A stretch of DNA of 64,000 nt from Mesorhizobium sp. (lineage in GTDB: Bacteria; Pseudomonadota; Alphaproteobacteria; Rhizobiales; Rhizobiaceae). This document shows, piece by piece, positions 35,173 through 43,394 of this stretch. Position numbers and translations under genes: made by a program. The stretch spans positions 56,852 through 120,851 of the forward strand of contig SUGL01000023.1 of NCBI GenBank assembly GCA_004963905.1, read 5' to 3'. Each line of letters opens with the position of its first letter. Within the stretch, counting starts at the first letter, position 1. A model generated the notes under the pieces. It did no database searches, was not told the origin of the DNA, and saw nothing but the letters and a program-made list of their open reading frames with translations.

Positions 35173-36180
35173 CTAGGCCAATGGCCTCGCGTTATCGCGC
35201 GCCGCTTGCTGAATGGATGATCGCGCCGCCTCGCTGCTGCGGGATGATCTCAGCCGCTGCCATCGGTTTGCGACCAACCGCGCGCCGGAATAGCGGGCGA
35301 CATTGCCGGGCACATTGCCATAGGAGCGGTATGCACCGACTGTGCTGAGATAGCCGCCGCCGTTGAGGATCGAGGCAATCGCCGGGATTTGCATCAGCAC
35401 ATAGATGCCGATGATCGTGACCAGGACGAGCGGCAGGACCATCGACATTTTGTTGTCGACGCTGGCGCCTCCCGAGGTGGCAGTGTGCAAGGCAAGATTT
35501 ACGAGCGAAAAGTAAAAGCCGAGGAAGCCGTAGATGAGGATTTGCTGGATGATCAGATAGGTGGTCAGCGAAAGGAAGCCCTCGCTCATCCGCGTTGACC
35601 ACCGGTAGAGCCAAAGCACAATCCACACCGGCGCCAGCGCCAAAGTGATGAACAGCATGATCTTGGCCGCGATGATTGCCGCGATCGCAAGCGCCGAAAA
35701 GATGATGGCGGCCAGAAGCACGATGGTGGAAAGCAGCGCGCCGAATATGTCGTAGAAAGTGCCGCTGTAGACCTGATTGGCAACGTCCTGGGCGCCGCGG
35801 TAGAGATTGTCGATGAGTGCTGGAATGGCATCTTGGTCCGAGAGCTGGTTGCCGGTGGCGCGCGAGACGGCCCCGACGATGATCTTGCCGATTTCGCTCG
35901 GCACGGCCTGCACCAGCCTGTAGATCGTCTCGGAGAACGTGCCCCACCCATTCAGCAGCAGATAAATGACCACCGCGCGTCCGAGGCGATATGCCGACTC
36001 GATCGGGGAGATCGTCTCGCGGCCGCTGAGGATCGAGTAACCCCACCAAATTATGTAAATGGTGAGCATGAGCGCGTAGACATTCCCCAGCGCGTGGCCA
36101 AGCTGCATGTAGACGCTGGAGACAAAGCCCTTTCCGACGTCGTCGATGCCTCCCAGAATGCTTGTCGCCAGGCCGTTCAT
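35173..36180 (-). CDS. virB6: VirB6 polytopic channel protein
   Basis: From ATG 36180 the 335-residue protein has five to six strong membrane helices (for example VYALMLTIYIIWWGYSILSG, IVLLAAIIFSALAIAAIIAA and MVLPLVLVTIIGIYVLMQIP) and the conserved LALAPVWIVLWLYRWSTRMS segment of VirB6/TrbL proteins. The tail is basic and soluble. VirB6 lines the inner-membrane path of the DNA. The frame is open far upstream into other genes, but that is an overlap artefact; the ATG overlaps the lipoprotein stop. Confidence 0.93.
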   Translation of the reverse strand: MNGLATSILGGIDDVGKGFVSSVYMQLGHALGNVYALMLTIYIIWWGYSILSGRETISPIESAYRLGRAVVIYLLLNGWGTFSETIYRLVQAVPSEIGKIIVGAVSRATGNQLSDQDAIPALIDNLYRGAQDVANQVYSGTFYDIFGALLSTIVLLAAIIFSALAIAAIIAAKIMLFITLALAPVWIVLWLYRWSTRMSEGFLSLTTYLIIQQILIYGFLGFYFSLVNLALHTATSGGASVDNKMSMVLPLVLVTIIGIYVLMQIPAIASILNGGGYLSTVGAYRSYGNVPGNVARYSGARLVANRWQRLRSSRSSEAARSSIQQAARDNARPLA

Positions 36181-36389
36181 CCATCCTCGACAACACGATC
36201 GAAGGGCGGGGCGTTGACCGGCTTCAAGGGCCCGCAGCTCGCATCGCCCACATAAGCCAGCGGCGCGCACGGCGCTTTGAGCTCGCGACCTGGCTTGGCG
36301 CACCCGGCCACTGTGACGCTCATCGCCCCCAAGGCGACCACGGCGGCCCAGCGCCACAAATCTGGCATTCTTTTCGCTTTTGACGACAA
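36177..36389 (-). CDS. Small lipoprotein (VirB7- or Eex-like)
   Basis: The 70-residue protein has a basic start, a hydrophobic helix (WRWAAVVALGAMSVTVAGC) and a lipobox VAGC, then a short mature part with two more Cys (LKAPCAPLAYVGDASCGPLK). In pKM101-like systems the lipoprotein between virB5 and virB6 is the entry-exclusion protein Eex, while VirB7 lies after virB6. Here no gene lies after virB6, so this one may be VirB7 that bonds VirB9, or Eex. The two extra Cys would allow a disulfide. Confidence 0.75.
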   Translation of the reverse strand: MSSKAKRMPDLWRWAAVVALGAMSVTVAGCAKPGRELKAPCAPLAYVGDASCGPLKPVNAPPFDRVVEDG

Positions 36390-36392
36390 CGA

Positions 36393-37127
36393 TCAGTTCC
36401 CGCTTGTGCCGAAGTTCTGGAACGGATTGACTTGCGCCGGCGTCATCAGCTTTTGCACCTGGCTTTGCCGCAAAAGCCGCGTCTTCATTTCCTCGTTGAG
36501 CGCGGCGACGGCACCATTCTGGACGCCGATGAGCTCGTTGACCGCACGCGCGTTCTCGAGCTGCATGCGCGTGTTCTGATCGACCGAGCCTTTGACATCC
36601 TCGGACTGGCCGATCTGGCCGCTGGCCGACTGCAACGACTGTTCGCGTTGGGCGACGCCTTGGGAGGCCTGCGAGGTGAGGGCGCTCAACAGCGACGCGA
36701 CGTTGACGCTGCCGCCATAGGCTGTGTTGACGGCACTGCTGCCATTGCCGGTGATCTGCTGGAGCTGTTTGACCAGCTGCAGGCCGTTGATGACCGCCCC
36801 GGCTATTTTCTGGATTTCCGGAGACAGCCCGCCGAAGGAGAGGGCGCCGCCATTGAGGATCGATCCGAAGCTCGGCGCTTGCGCAATCGACATATTGCCG
36901 CCCAGGCCCATTTGGCCGATGCCGAGAGAGCCGTTGCGACTGCCTGTCAGGGCTTGCAGGATCTGATTGCTCTTTTCGAGGATGTCCTTGTTGGAGCCCA
37001 TGATCGAATTGGTATTGTCGGCGTTCTGGCGGGCAATGTCCAAATTCGCATTGTCGATGACGGCGATTTGCGCGTGAGCGGCGCTCGCCAAAAGTGCCGC
37101 CCCCGCTGCGATAGCGATTTTTCTCAC
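36393..37127 (-). CDS. virB5: VirB5-type pilus-tip protein
   Basis: A GTG at 37127 follows a perfect AGGAGG site. The 244-residue product has a signal peptide (VRKIAIAAGAALLASAAHA) and a mature start QIAVIDNANLDIARQNADNT, then a mostly helical protein (QKIAGAVINGLQLVKQLQQI, SLLSALTSQASQGVAQREQS, RAVNELIGVQNGAVAALNEE). This is the VirB5/TraC pattern, minor pilus components at the pilus tip that touch the recipient. Its first mature residues nearly equal those of the transglycosylase just upstream. Confidence 0.88.
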   Translation of the reverse strand: MRKIAIAAGAALLASAAHAQIAVIDNANLDIARQNADNTNSIMGSNKDILEKSNQILQALTGSRNGSLGIGQMGLGGNMSIAQAPSFGSILNGGALSFGGLSPEIQKIAGAVINGLQLVKQLQQITGNGSSAVNTAYGGSVNVASLLSALTSQASQGVAQREQSLQSASGQIGQSEDVKGSVDQNTRMQLENARAVNELIGVQNGAVAALNEEMKTRLLRQSQVQKLMTPAQVNPFQNFGTSGN

Positions 37128-37138
37128 TCTCAGACCTC

Positions 37139-38299
37139 CTATTCCTGGATTGCTTCGATCGCGCGCGCCGCGCCGCTTGGATCGGCGTTGATCTGTACGG
37201 ACGTCGCGTCCTGAGAGACACTCCCAGCGCTCCGGCTCGCGCAGGGTAGCCATTGGCTGCGATCGAGCCGCAGCCGTTGCAGCTCGGCCGGGTCGCATGA
37301 AAATGGATTTGGGGATCCACCTTGCGGCGCGGCAATGATCCGCGCGGTCTGCGAGGCCCCGACGTTGTTCAACGACAGGAACTGTCCGAGCAGGGCGGTG
37401 AAGTCCGAGGCCTGGTTGATATATTGGCCGGTCACGTCGGCATTGAGACTTCGAGCGGACGAGTTGAGCTCCCAGGCATCCTTGTATTCGCCAACTTGTC
37501 CGACGCCGCCGGCGAGCGCGTCGATCTGCGAGGAATTGGTCGTCATCTGTGCGGAGCTGGTGTCGAGGTCGGCCGCGGCTTTGGAGACGGAATCGAGAGC
37601 GCCGCTTTGAGCGGCGCCGCCCGGTCCGCTAGAGGTCACGATGCTGATCGCCGGCGGGGACGCCGCCGGCGCCCGTCCGCTGGAGACGTAATTGTCGAAG
37701 GTGCCGTGCCATCGGCCGACGCCCGAAGCCCACTCAGCCTGTTCGGCGGCATTCGAGCCGTTATAGAAACTCGCCAGGCAGCTGTAGTTGCTGGCGCCAC
37801 ATTGTGCGACGCCTTTGCCGAGATATTTGACGCCACCCTCGATGTTTTGCTCGTTGATGTCGCGATCGAAGCCGAGCTGTCTGCCCGTTCCCTTTGTCAG
37901 TTGCATCACGCCCTTGACGCCAGTGTGCGAGCCAGCACAGCTGTCGAGGCGGGATTCCTGGTAGGCGACGGACAGCGCCAGGCCCCCCGGAACGCCATAT
38001 TTTTGCGCATAGTAACGAATGAGCTTTGCGTTTTCGGCGTCGCGGCTCAGCGCCTCGCCAGGGGAGCGGCTGAACATTTGCGACCTGTACTTGTTCGTAT
38101 AGGTGCAAACGAGGCTCTTCTTCTTCTCCTTCTCGTCGGATTTGGTTTCCTCCGACTTCGTGCTGTGCTCTTCGTCCTGCGCGCGCTGATCCAGATTGGA
38201 ATTATCGATAACTGCGATCTGGGCCAGCGCCGGGAGAGCCGCGATCTGCCCAGGCATCATCACGGCAGCGGCGATCACGCTGCTAAGCCGCTTCTTCAT
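37139..38299 (-). CDS. Lytic transglycosylase fused to a VirB5-like segment
   Basis: The 386-residue protein has a signal peptide (MKKRLSSVIAAAVMMPGQIA, cleavage after ALA) and a mature N-terminus QIAVIDNSNLDQRAQDEEHS, almost identical to VirB5. Then follows an SLT domain at about 90-200 (RYYAQKYGVPGGLALSVAYQ, ESRLDSCAGSHTGVKGVMQL, likely catalytic E in YQESR) and a C-terminal helical half with no clear family. It sits between virB4 and virB5 and overlaps virB4. A second wall-opening enzyme besides VirB1, or a pilus-tip protein carrying an enzyme, are both possible. Confidence 0.85.
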   Translation of the reverse strand: MKKRLSSVIAAAVMMPGQIAALPALAQIAVIDNSNLDQRAQDEEHSTKSEETKSDEKEKKKSLVCTYTNKYRSQMFSRSPGEALSRDAENAKLIRYYAQKYGVPGGLALSVAYQESRLDSCAGSHTGVKGVMQLTKGTGRQLGFDRDINEQNIEGGVKYLGKGVAQCGASNYSCLASFYNGSNAAEQAEWASGVGRWHGTFDNYVSSGRAPAASPPAISIVTSSGPGGAAQSGALDSVSKAAADLDTSSAQMTTNSSQIDALAGGVGQVGEYKDAWELNSSARSLNADVTGQYINQASDFTALLGQFLSLNNVGASQTARIIAAPQGGSPNPFSCDPAELQRLRLDRSQWLPCASRSAGSVSQDATSVQINADPSGAARAIEAIQE

Positions 38300-40685
38300 G
38301 CTCGCTCTCCCATCCGCAAAGGTAAGGCAGCCACGCTTCCGGCTCTTGTCCGTAAATCTCGCGCAGCCGTTCGCATTCCTTGATGCTGGCTTCGTTGGTC
38401 GACAGAACCTTGATGAGATCGGGCATGCCCGACAGATCGAGCTTGGCCACGATGGAATCGCTGTCGTGCTTGACCAGGAACGTGCGTGTTTCCTTGGCGG
38501 TGCGGCGCACGAACTCGAACTCTTTCGCCGTCAGCGAGAAGCGCGCCATGTAGGAATCCTTGCTCGCCTTCGGATTGGGGAAAAAGATGTTGGTTTTCGT
38601 CTGCTCGATCAGCGAGGACGAGACCGACGAGTTCACCACATCCTCGGCCGTCTGCGTGCCAAAGCCGACGACGCCGTTGCGCCGGCGGATCGTTTTCAGC
38701 GTCTCGTTGATGAAGGCGGCAAACACCTCGTCATCGAGCAGCTTCCAGCCTTCATCGAGGAACATCAGAAGCGGCGTGCCGTCGATGATCTCTTCCAGCC
38801 GATGGAAGATGTAAAGCAGAGCGGCCGAGCGCAATTTTTTGTCGGCCAGGATCTTGGTCATGTCGAACCCGACCACCGGCTTCGAAAAATCGACGAGATC
38901 GACGGGGTTATTGAAAAGCCAGCCCTTGTCGCCAGGGTCGAGCCACGGTTCAATGCGCGCCGCGAGATCGTTCATTCCGGGCGCCAGCGAGCCGCGCAGC
39001 ACCTCCGGCAGCAGCTCGAACGTGCGTTGTTGGCGCGGAACCTTGTAAACCTTGTCGACGGCCGTGTTGATCACGCGCATTTCAGCCACGTCGAGCGAAC
39101 CGTCGTCAGGGGTGAGCAAGTAGCGCAGCAGCCCTTCGAGAAACGTCCGGTTTTCTGCGGTGTCTTCCAGCTGGAGCGGCGCAAAGCCGGTGGCCTGCAT
39201 CGGCTCCATCACCTCATAGCGGCCGCCGAGCGCGCGAATAAAGAGCTCGGCGCCGCGCATATAATCGAAGTAGACGCATCGCGGTCGCGGCGAAATCCGC
39301 ATTGCCTGGGCCATCAGGAATGACAGCACGACCGTCTTGCCCGAACCGGTCGGTCCGAAAACCGTGAAATGACCGACGTCATGAACGTGAAAGTTGAAAT
39401 AATAGGCTGTCTGGCTTGTCGTCTCGAGGAGCGCGATCGGCCGCTTCCAATGCAGTCCCTCACGCTGGCCTGAGGGAAAATTGTGGCCCGAGAACAGCCC
39501 GGCAAAGTTCAGCGACGAGATCAGGGCGCGGCGCGCAATGTAGCTGAAATTGCCGGGCAGCTGTGCCCAAAACGCAAGTTCGGTGTTGAGCGTTTCCCGC
39601 ACCGGCACGATCGACATGCGCGACAGTTCGGCGGTGGTGTCGGACAAGGAGCGGTTGAGCCCTTGAACGTCGGCAGCCAGCGCCATCACAGTCATGTGGT
39701 GCTGGCCGAAAACAACCTCGCCACCGGCAAGCTTGTCGGCGCCAGCGTGCACGGAATCCTCGACCGTGGTTCCGGCCTCATCCGAACCGCTGACCTGGTT
39801 CGAGATGGTGTTGATGCGGCGCATGGCCGTCACGCGATCCTCAATCGCAAACGACTGCGTGAGGATGAATTCGTGCGGCAGCCGCAACAGGCCATCCAGC
39901 GACCCGGGTGCCGTGAAGGGCGGGTATTCCTTGATCGACACCATGGCGCCGATCTTGCTTGTCTGCGCTCCCCTGATCTCCAGAGCGGATTTGCCGAAGA
40001 AGATTTGCCGGGTCGCACAGGCGCTCGCCAAGCTCATGCGCGGCAGCGGCATTTCGACGTCCGCGCCGCCGGCAAGGATCTTGGCGATGAATTCGGCAGG
40101 TTCGGAAAACACGCCGTCGCGTCGCGTCACCACGCCCAGGAGCCGCGCGCCATAGGCCGAAAAGTCCTTCACCACGCCATTGAGGACATCGTGCAGTTCG
40201 GCCATGGCCTCTTCACGCGTCTCTTCGACGGCCGTGCTGATGCGGAACGCGTTGAGCGCCTTGTCGACCCAGCCGACACGCCCGACCATCGGCCGGCGGA
40301 TGAGCGTCAAAAAGGCCTCGTTGACGAACAGGTTCTTCGAGCCCAACTCGTCCATGTAGCGGGCATCGAGCTCCGCCACGAAAGGGTTTTCGAAATCTCC
40401 TTCGATCTCTGGTGTCACGTGACGCCGGATGATGGTCGCATAGGCGGCAAAACGGGACGTGGAGAGGTTGCGGAATGTCGTGTTGCGATTGAACAGCCGG
40501 TTGTTGAGCTCTGCCTGATCCATGGTCTGGAAAGGCAGGCCGCTAAGCTGAATGACCCCGACGAGAAAGCCGCTTTTGGTGACGACCAGGTTGTCGTCGA
40601 CATGGCGCAAATAGGGGACATGGGCCTCGACAGGCTTTTCCCGTTTGCGCGCTTTCGTGAATTTCAGGTCGGCGTTCACGCTCAC
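38283..40685 (-). CDS. virB4: VirB4 ATPase
   Basis: The 800-residue ATPase starts at GTG 40685, overlapping the virB3 stop (GTGA), which gives the usual VirB4 length; the longer open frame would run into virB3. It has the CagE/TrbE N-terminal domain, Walker A GPTGSGKT (444-451), Walker B LLMFLDEGWKLLDD and a GFGTQTAEDVVNS motif, as in all VirB4 proteins. It powers pilus assembly and substrate transfer at the inner membrane. Confidence 0.96.
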   Translation of the reverse strand: MSVNADLKFTKARKREKPVEAHVPYLRHVDDNLVVTKSGFLVGVIQLSGLPFQTMDQAELNNRLFNRNTTFRNLSTSRFAAYATIIRRHVTPEIEGDFENPFVAELDARYMDELGSKNLFVNEAFLTLIRRPMVGRVGWVDKALNAFRISTAVEETREEAMAELHDVLNGVVKDFSAYGARLLGVVTRRDGVFSEPAEFIAKILAGGADVEMPLPRMSLASACATRQIFFGKSALEIRGAQTSKIGAMVSIKEYPPFTAPGSLDGLLRLPHEFILTQSFAIEDRVTAMRRINTISNQVSGSDEAGTTVEDSVHAGADKLAGGEVVFGQHHMTVMALAADVQGLNRSLSDTTAELSRMSIVPVRETLNTELAFWAQLPGNFSYIARRALISSLNFAGLFSGHNFPSGQREGLHWKRPIALLETTSQTAYYFNFHVHDVGHFTVFGPTGSGKTVVLSFLMAQAMRISPRPRCVYFDYMRGAELFIRALGGRYEVMEPMQATGFAPLQLEDTAENRTFLEGLLRYLLTPDDGSLDVAEMRVINTAVDKVYKVPRQQRTFELLPEVLRGSLAPGMNDLAARIEPWLDPGDKGWLFNNPVDLVDFSKPVVGFDMTKILADKKLRSAALLYIFHRLEEIIDGTPLLMFLDEGWKLLDDEVFAAFINETLKTIRRRNGVVGFGTQTAEDVVNSSVSSSLIEQTKTNIFFPNPKASKDSYMARFSLTAKEFEFVRRTAKETRTFLVKHDSDSIVAKLDLSGMPDLIKVLSTNEASIKECERLREIYGQEPEAWLPYLCGWESEHEEAA

Positions 40686-40975
40686 GGCGAATAGCTCCTC
40701 GCGCCCCAAAAGCCCGAGTTCGCGACCGCGTCCCGTTTCGACAGTCGGCGTTCGACTATGTGGAAGATGTACGGGTCGCGCTGGCACAGATAGGCGCTGA
40801 TCAGATGGGTCGCGCTGAATAGACCGAGGCCGAGCGTGAAGCTGCTGGTCGCGATGAATCCGATGACGGCAGCCATGCCGTTAAGCGCGAACACCTCGTA
40901 GCGCACACCCCATTTCATCGGCGGGCGCGTCAGAGGCAGGCTGACCGGCTCGACATAGACCTCTTCGTCCTCCAT
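40682..40975 (-). CDS. virB3: VirB3 membrane protein
   Basis: The 97-residue protein from ATG 40975 begins MEDEEVYVEPVSLPLTRPPM and has two membrane helices (about 32-75) and the conserved RDPYIFHIVERRL end typical of VirB3/TrbD. It overlaps virB4 and lies 5 bp after virB2. It stabilises VirB4 in the membrane. The longer frame reaching 41032 would overlap virB2 and is not used. Confidence 0.92.
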   Translation of the reverse strand: MEDEEVYVEPVSLPLTRPPMKWGVRYEVFALNGMAAVIGFIATSSFTLGLGLFSATHLISAYLCQRDPYIFHIVERRLSKRDAVANSGFWGARSYSP

Positions 40976-40979
40976 CGGC

Positions 40980-41294
40980 TCACGCGCCTCCAGCGGTGGA
41001 GCGGATGGAATCGACCAGAGCTGCGGCGCCAAACACCAGAGCGATGCCGATGATGATGGAAAGCGCCATCATCCACACCAGTCTGCCGGTCATGGCGAGG
41101 AAGCCGAGAAAGCAAACCGCTATGATCCCGAAAGATCGGGCAATGCTGCCCTGCAGGACACCGACGAACCATTCCAGCACGCCCTCGACCGGAGCGGCTG
41201 ACTGCGCGTATGCGCTCGCCGGCGCGAGCGCCATTCCGATCGCCGCAGCGGCCATAAACTGGACTGCGAATTTGCCCGCCTTTTTATAATCCAT
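40980..41294 (-). CDS. virB2: VirB2 major pilin
   Basis: The 104-residue prepilin has a long signal peptide (MDYKKAGKFAVQFMAAAAIG, cleavage after YAQ or later) and two hydrophobic segments (IARSFGIIAVCFLGFLAMTG, MALSIIIGIALVFGAAALVD), as in VirB2/TrbC. It forms the transfer pilus. It is followed by virB3 after 5 bp. Confidence 0.93.
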   Translation of the reverse strand: MDYKKAGKFAVQFMAAAAIGMALAPASAYAQSAAPVEGVLEWFVGVLQGSIARSFGIIAVCFLGFLAMTGRLVWMMALSIIIGIALVFGAAALVDSIRSTAGGA

Positions 41295-41308
41295 CGTCGT
41301 CTCACCTT

Positions 41309-41986
41309 TCAGTTGCCAAAATCCATGACGTGACCATCTTGCCAGGCGACGCCATCGCCCCCGCCGGTCGCGGCTGCGCGATGATCGTCAACACGGTTGG
41401 GAATGGGAGCCTTGATCAGCTTGCCGAGCTTCCAGCGATTGAGCACCTTGACCACGTATTTCGTGGTCTCGTCGTTCACGGGGATGCCGTTGGCTTTGTA
41501 GACGTTCTCTTCGCCTGCATTGTAGGCGGCCAACATCAGCAGCGGATCATGGAACTCGTCATAAAGCGCTTTCAGATAGCGGACGCCCGCACGGACATTG
41601 GCTTTGGCGTCACATCTGTCGGCCACACCGAGACGCGACGCTGTCGCCGGCATGAGCTGCATGATGCCGAGAGCGCCCGCGCGAGACGGACCTTGATTGC
41701 CGCCCATGTCGCTTTCTGCCCAGGCAACCGCCTCGGTCAGATCGGGATCGAAGCCTTCTTCTTCGGCGATCTGCCGCACCATGGCCGCGGCCCGCCCGCG
41801 ATCTGCCGGCGCACACCCGCCGCCGATCGTCGAACCGTGATCAGCATCGGGAACGCTCGTAACCGCCGGGCGGGCCCGCAGAGCAAACGCCGCCGCGATG
41901 GGTGTCGAGCTCGTGTTGTCGGCATATGCGCCGAATGGCGCCATGACGGCTGAGAGAGAAAGCGCAAGCGCGATCCGGTTTTTCAT
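41309..41986 (-). CDS. virB1: VirB1 lytic transglycosylase
   Basis: The 225-residue protein has a signal peptide (MKNRIALALSLSAVMAPFGA) and an SLT domain (EAVAWAESDMGGNQGPSRAG, ALGIMQLMPATASRLGV, LMLAAYNAGEENVYKANGIP), with the catalytic Glu in WAESD. It cuts peptidoglycan locally so the channel can be built. It is the first gene of the virB operon and starts 14 bp from the dyad at 42000-42043. Confidence 0.93.
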   Translation of the reverse strand: MKNRIALALSLSAVMAPFGAYADNTSSTPIAAAFALRARPAVTSVPDADHGSTIGGGCAPADRGRAAAMVRQIAEEEGFDPDLTEAVAWAESDMGGNQGPSRAGALGIMQLMPATASRLGVADRCDAKANVRAGVRYLKALYDEFHDPLLMLAAYNAGEENVYKANGIPVNDETTKYVVKVLNRWKLGKLIKAPIPNRVDDHRAAATGGGDGVAWQDGHVMDFGN

Positions 41987-41999
41987 TGCGCTACCGATT

Positions 42000-42043
42000 T
42001 TGACATTTTACTATGGGTACATGGTGCCAAAGTAAAGTGTCAA
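42000..42043. promoter_or_regulatory. Near-perfect dyad operator between virB1 and the divergent operon
   Basis: TTGACATTTTACTATGG (42000-42016) and CCAAAGTAAAGTGTCAA (42027-42043) are inverted copies with 15 of 17 matching positions across a 10-bp spacer. Each arm ends close to a start codon (41986 on the minus strand, 42054 on the plus strand). Half-sites of the same sequence recur at 17130, 18793, 21094 and 35094. A dimer of a dimer-binding regulator could control both directions. Confidence 0.75.
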
Positions 42044-42053
42044 TACGAGAAGC

Positions 42054-42695
42054 ATGATCGAGGCCAATTTTCCGATGAAGCAGTTTTTGTTCCTCGCGGC
42101 ATTGTTGCTCCACAGCACCGTCCTAGGCGCCGCCGATCTGGGCACGAACGAGCCGCATCCGTTCGAGCAGCCGTCGACCGCGTATCTGCAGAAGTTCGCC
42201 AAACCTGGCGAAAAGACGTTCCTCTACGAGCGCTACGACGCGCGCGGAGGCCTTTTTCAGCGCGACGTAACAGCGCTAACCAAGCCGGTGGAGATCAAGT
42301 CCGCGACCGAACGCGTCATAAACGGCGTCACCTATGGGCTGCGCGGCCTCGCGGCCTGTCCGAAGCCCAAGATCACCTACAAGGCTGAGGAGTGGGATTG
42401 CACGAAGGCCGTGCGGGACTACAACGACGCTGTCTATAACACCCGCGCATCCGTCGTGTTGTGCAAGACGCTGGTCCTCAAAAGCCAGCCCGGCGTTCCG
42501 GACGCGGTTTCGTGCTTTGCGCTCGTCGGGGCCGGCAATGCCAACGATCCCTATTCGGTCGCTTACGACGACGATTCCATGGTCTTCTTTGACATGGCTG
42601 CGATCGGCCGCAATGAGGAGGGCAGGTCCCTGCGGCCGGATCTCGAACATGCCTCCGATCTCGGCAAACAGTTCCAGACCGATGAAGCGAACTAG
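42054..42695 (+). CDS. Exported protein of the transfer region
   Basis: The frame opens at ATG 42054, 10 bp after the dyad; ATG 42075 gives a cleaner signal peptide (MKQFLFLAALLLHSTVLGAA). The mature protein of about 185 residues has a Cys-rich middle (LAACPKPK, EEWDCTKAVRDYND, VVLCKTLVLK, AVSCFALVG) and ends in acidic helical sequence. No family is recognised. Its overlap with the next gene indicates one operon, probably linked to the secretion system. Confidence 0.7.
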   Translation: MIEANFPMKQFLFLAALLLHSTVLGAADLGTNEPHPFEQPSTAYLQKFAKPGEKTFLYERYDARGGLFQRDVTALTKPVEIKSATERVINGVTYGLRGLAACPKPKITYKAEEWDCTKAVRDYNDAVYNTRASVVLCKTLVLKSQPGVPDAVSCFALVGAGNANDPYSVAYDDDSMVFFDMAAIGRNEEGRSLRPDLEHASDLGKQFQTDEAN

Positions 42696-43233
42696 CCTCG
42701 CCGCGCTTATGACACTCGCGACCGCCCACGCCGTGAGCGCCGAAGGCGCCGCGCCACCAAACGCGACAGCCACTCCCTTCCTCGTGTCGAAAAGCGTCGA
42801 ACTGCTGACGGGAGATACGTGGCGCGACGATGGCAAGCTCTACCGGCTTTATGGTGTGCAATCATGCTTGCGCGGCACGATCGCCATGGATGCCAATGGC
42901 AAGGAGGTCGATTGCGGCAACGTCTCGCTCGCCCACCTGGCCGCCTTGTTTTCGACAGCGGCCGTAACCTGTCAACCTATCGCCTTGGCCCTGGACAATG
43001 CGACGTTTGTGGTATGTGGCGCGAAACTCGGCGGCAATACGATCGACCTTGGGACCGCCCTTATCGCGGCCGGCTACGCGTTCGCCGCCACCGATGCGAA
43101 GGGCAACGCCGTCAGCGCCAATTATCTGGTGGCTGAGCTCAACGCGAAGATGAAAACTGATGGTCTTTGGGCGACGAAGTTTCAACATCCCATCGAACTT
43201 CTGCTGAAGGGGGCAGGGGAGCGCAATCAATGA
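42682..43233 (+). CDS. Exported thermonuclease-like protein without its full active site
   Basis: The 183-residue protein overlaps the previous gene by 14 bp and has a signal peptide (MKRTSLAALMTLATAHAVSA). The core (VELLTGDTWRDDGKLYRLYG, CGNVSLAHLAALFSTAAVTC, LGTALIAAGYAFAATDAKGN) resembles the SNase/thermonuclease OB fold. In SNase the loop after the RLxG strand brings a catalytic Glu; here the equivalent reads VQSCLRGT, so nuclease activity is doubtful. It could be a structural or inhibitory relative in the periplasm. Confidence 0.65.
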   Translation: MKRTSLAALMTLATAHAVSAEGAAPPNATATPFLVSKSVELLTGDTWRDDGKLYRLYGVQSCLRGTIAMDANGKEVDCGNVSLAHLAALFSTAAVTCQPIALALDNATFVVCGAKLGGNTIDLGTALIAAGYAFAATDAKGNAVSANYLVAELNAKMKTDGLWATKFQHPIELLLKGAGERNQ

Positions 43234-43394
43234 ACCACGAGGATCAATCGAACCGCTACTACTACCCTGTCGAGGGTCGCACAGACGGTGCGATAGCCGG
43301 GGCGTTCGCATTCATCACCATCATCGCGGTGCCGGCGTTGGCCTATGCCGCTTGGCAAACGCTCGCGTCTTGGATTTCCGCCCTCCTTTCTTAG
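43230..43394 (+). CDS. Small membrane protein (54 aa)
   Basis: The ATG overlaps the stop of the previous gene (ATGA). The peptide has a polar N-terminus (MNHEDQSNRYYYPVEGRTDG) and one long hydrophobic helix (AIAGAFAFITIIAVPALAYA) followed by a short amphipathic end. Its size and position, in an operon divergent from virB1, suggest an inner-membrane accessory of the transfer system. Confidence 0.65.
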   Translation: MNHEDQSNRYYYPVEGRTDGAIAGAFAFITIIAVPALAYAAWQTLASWISALLS

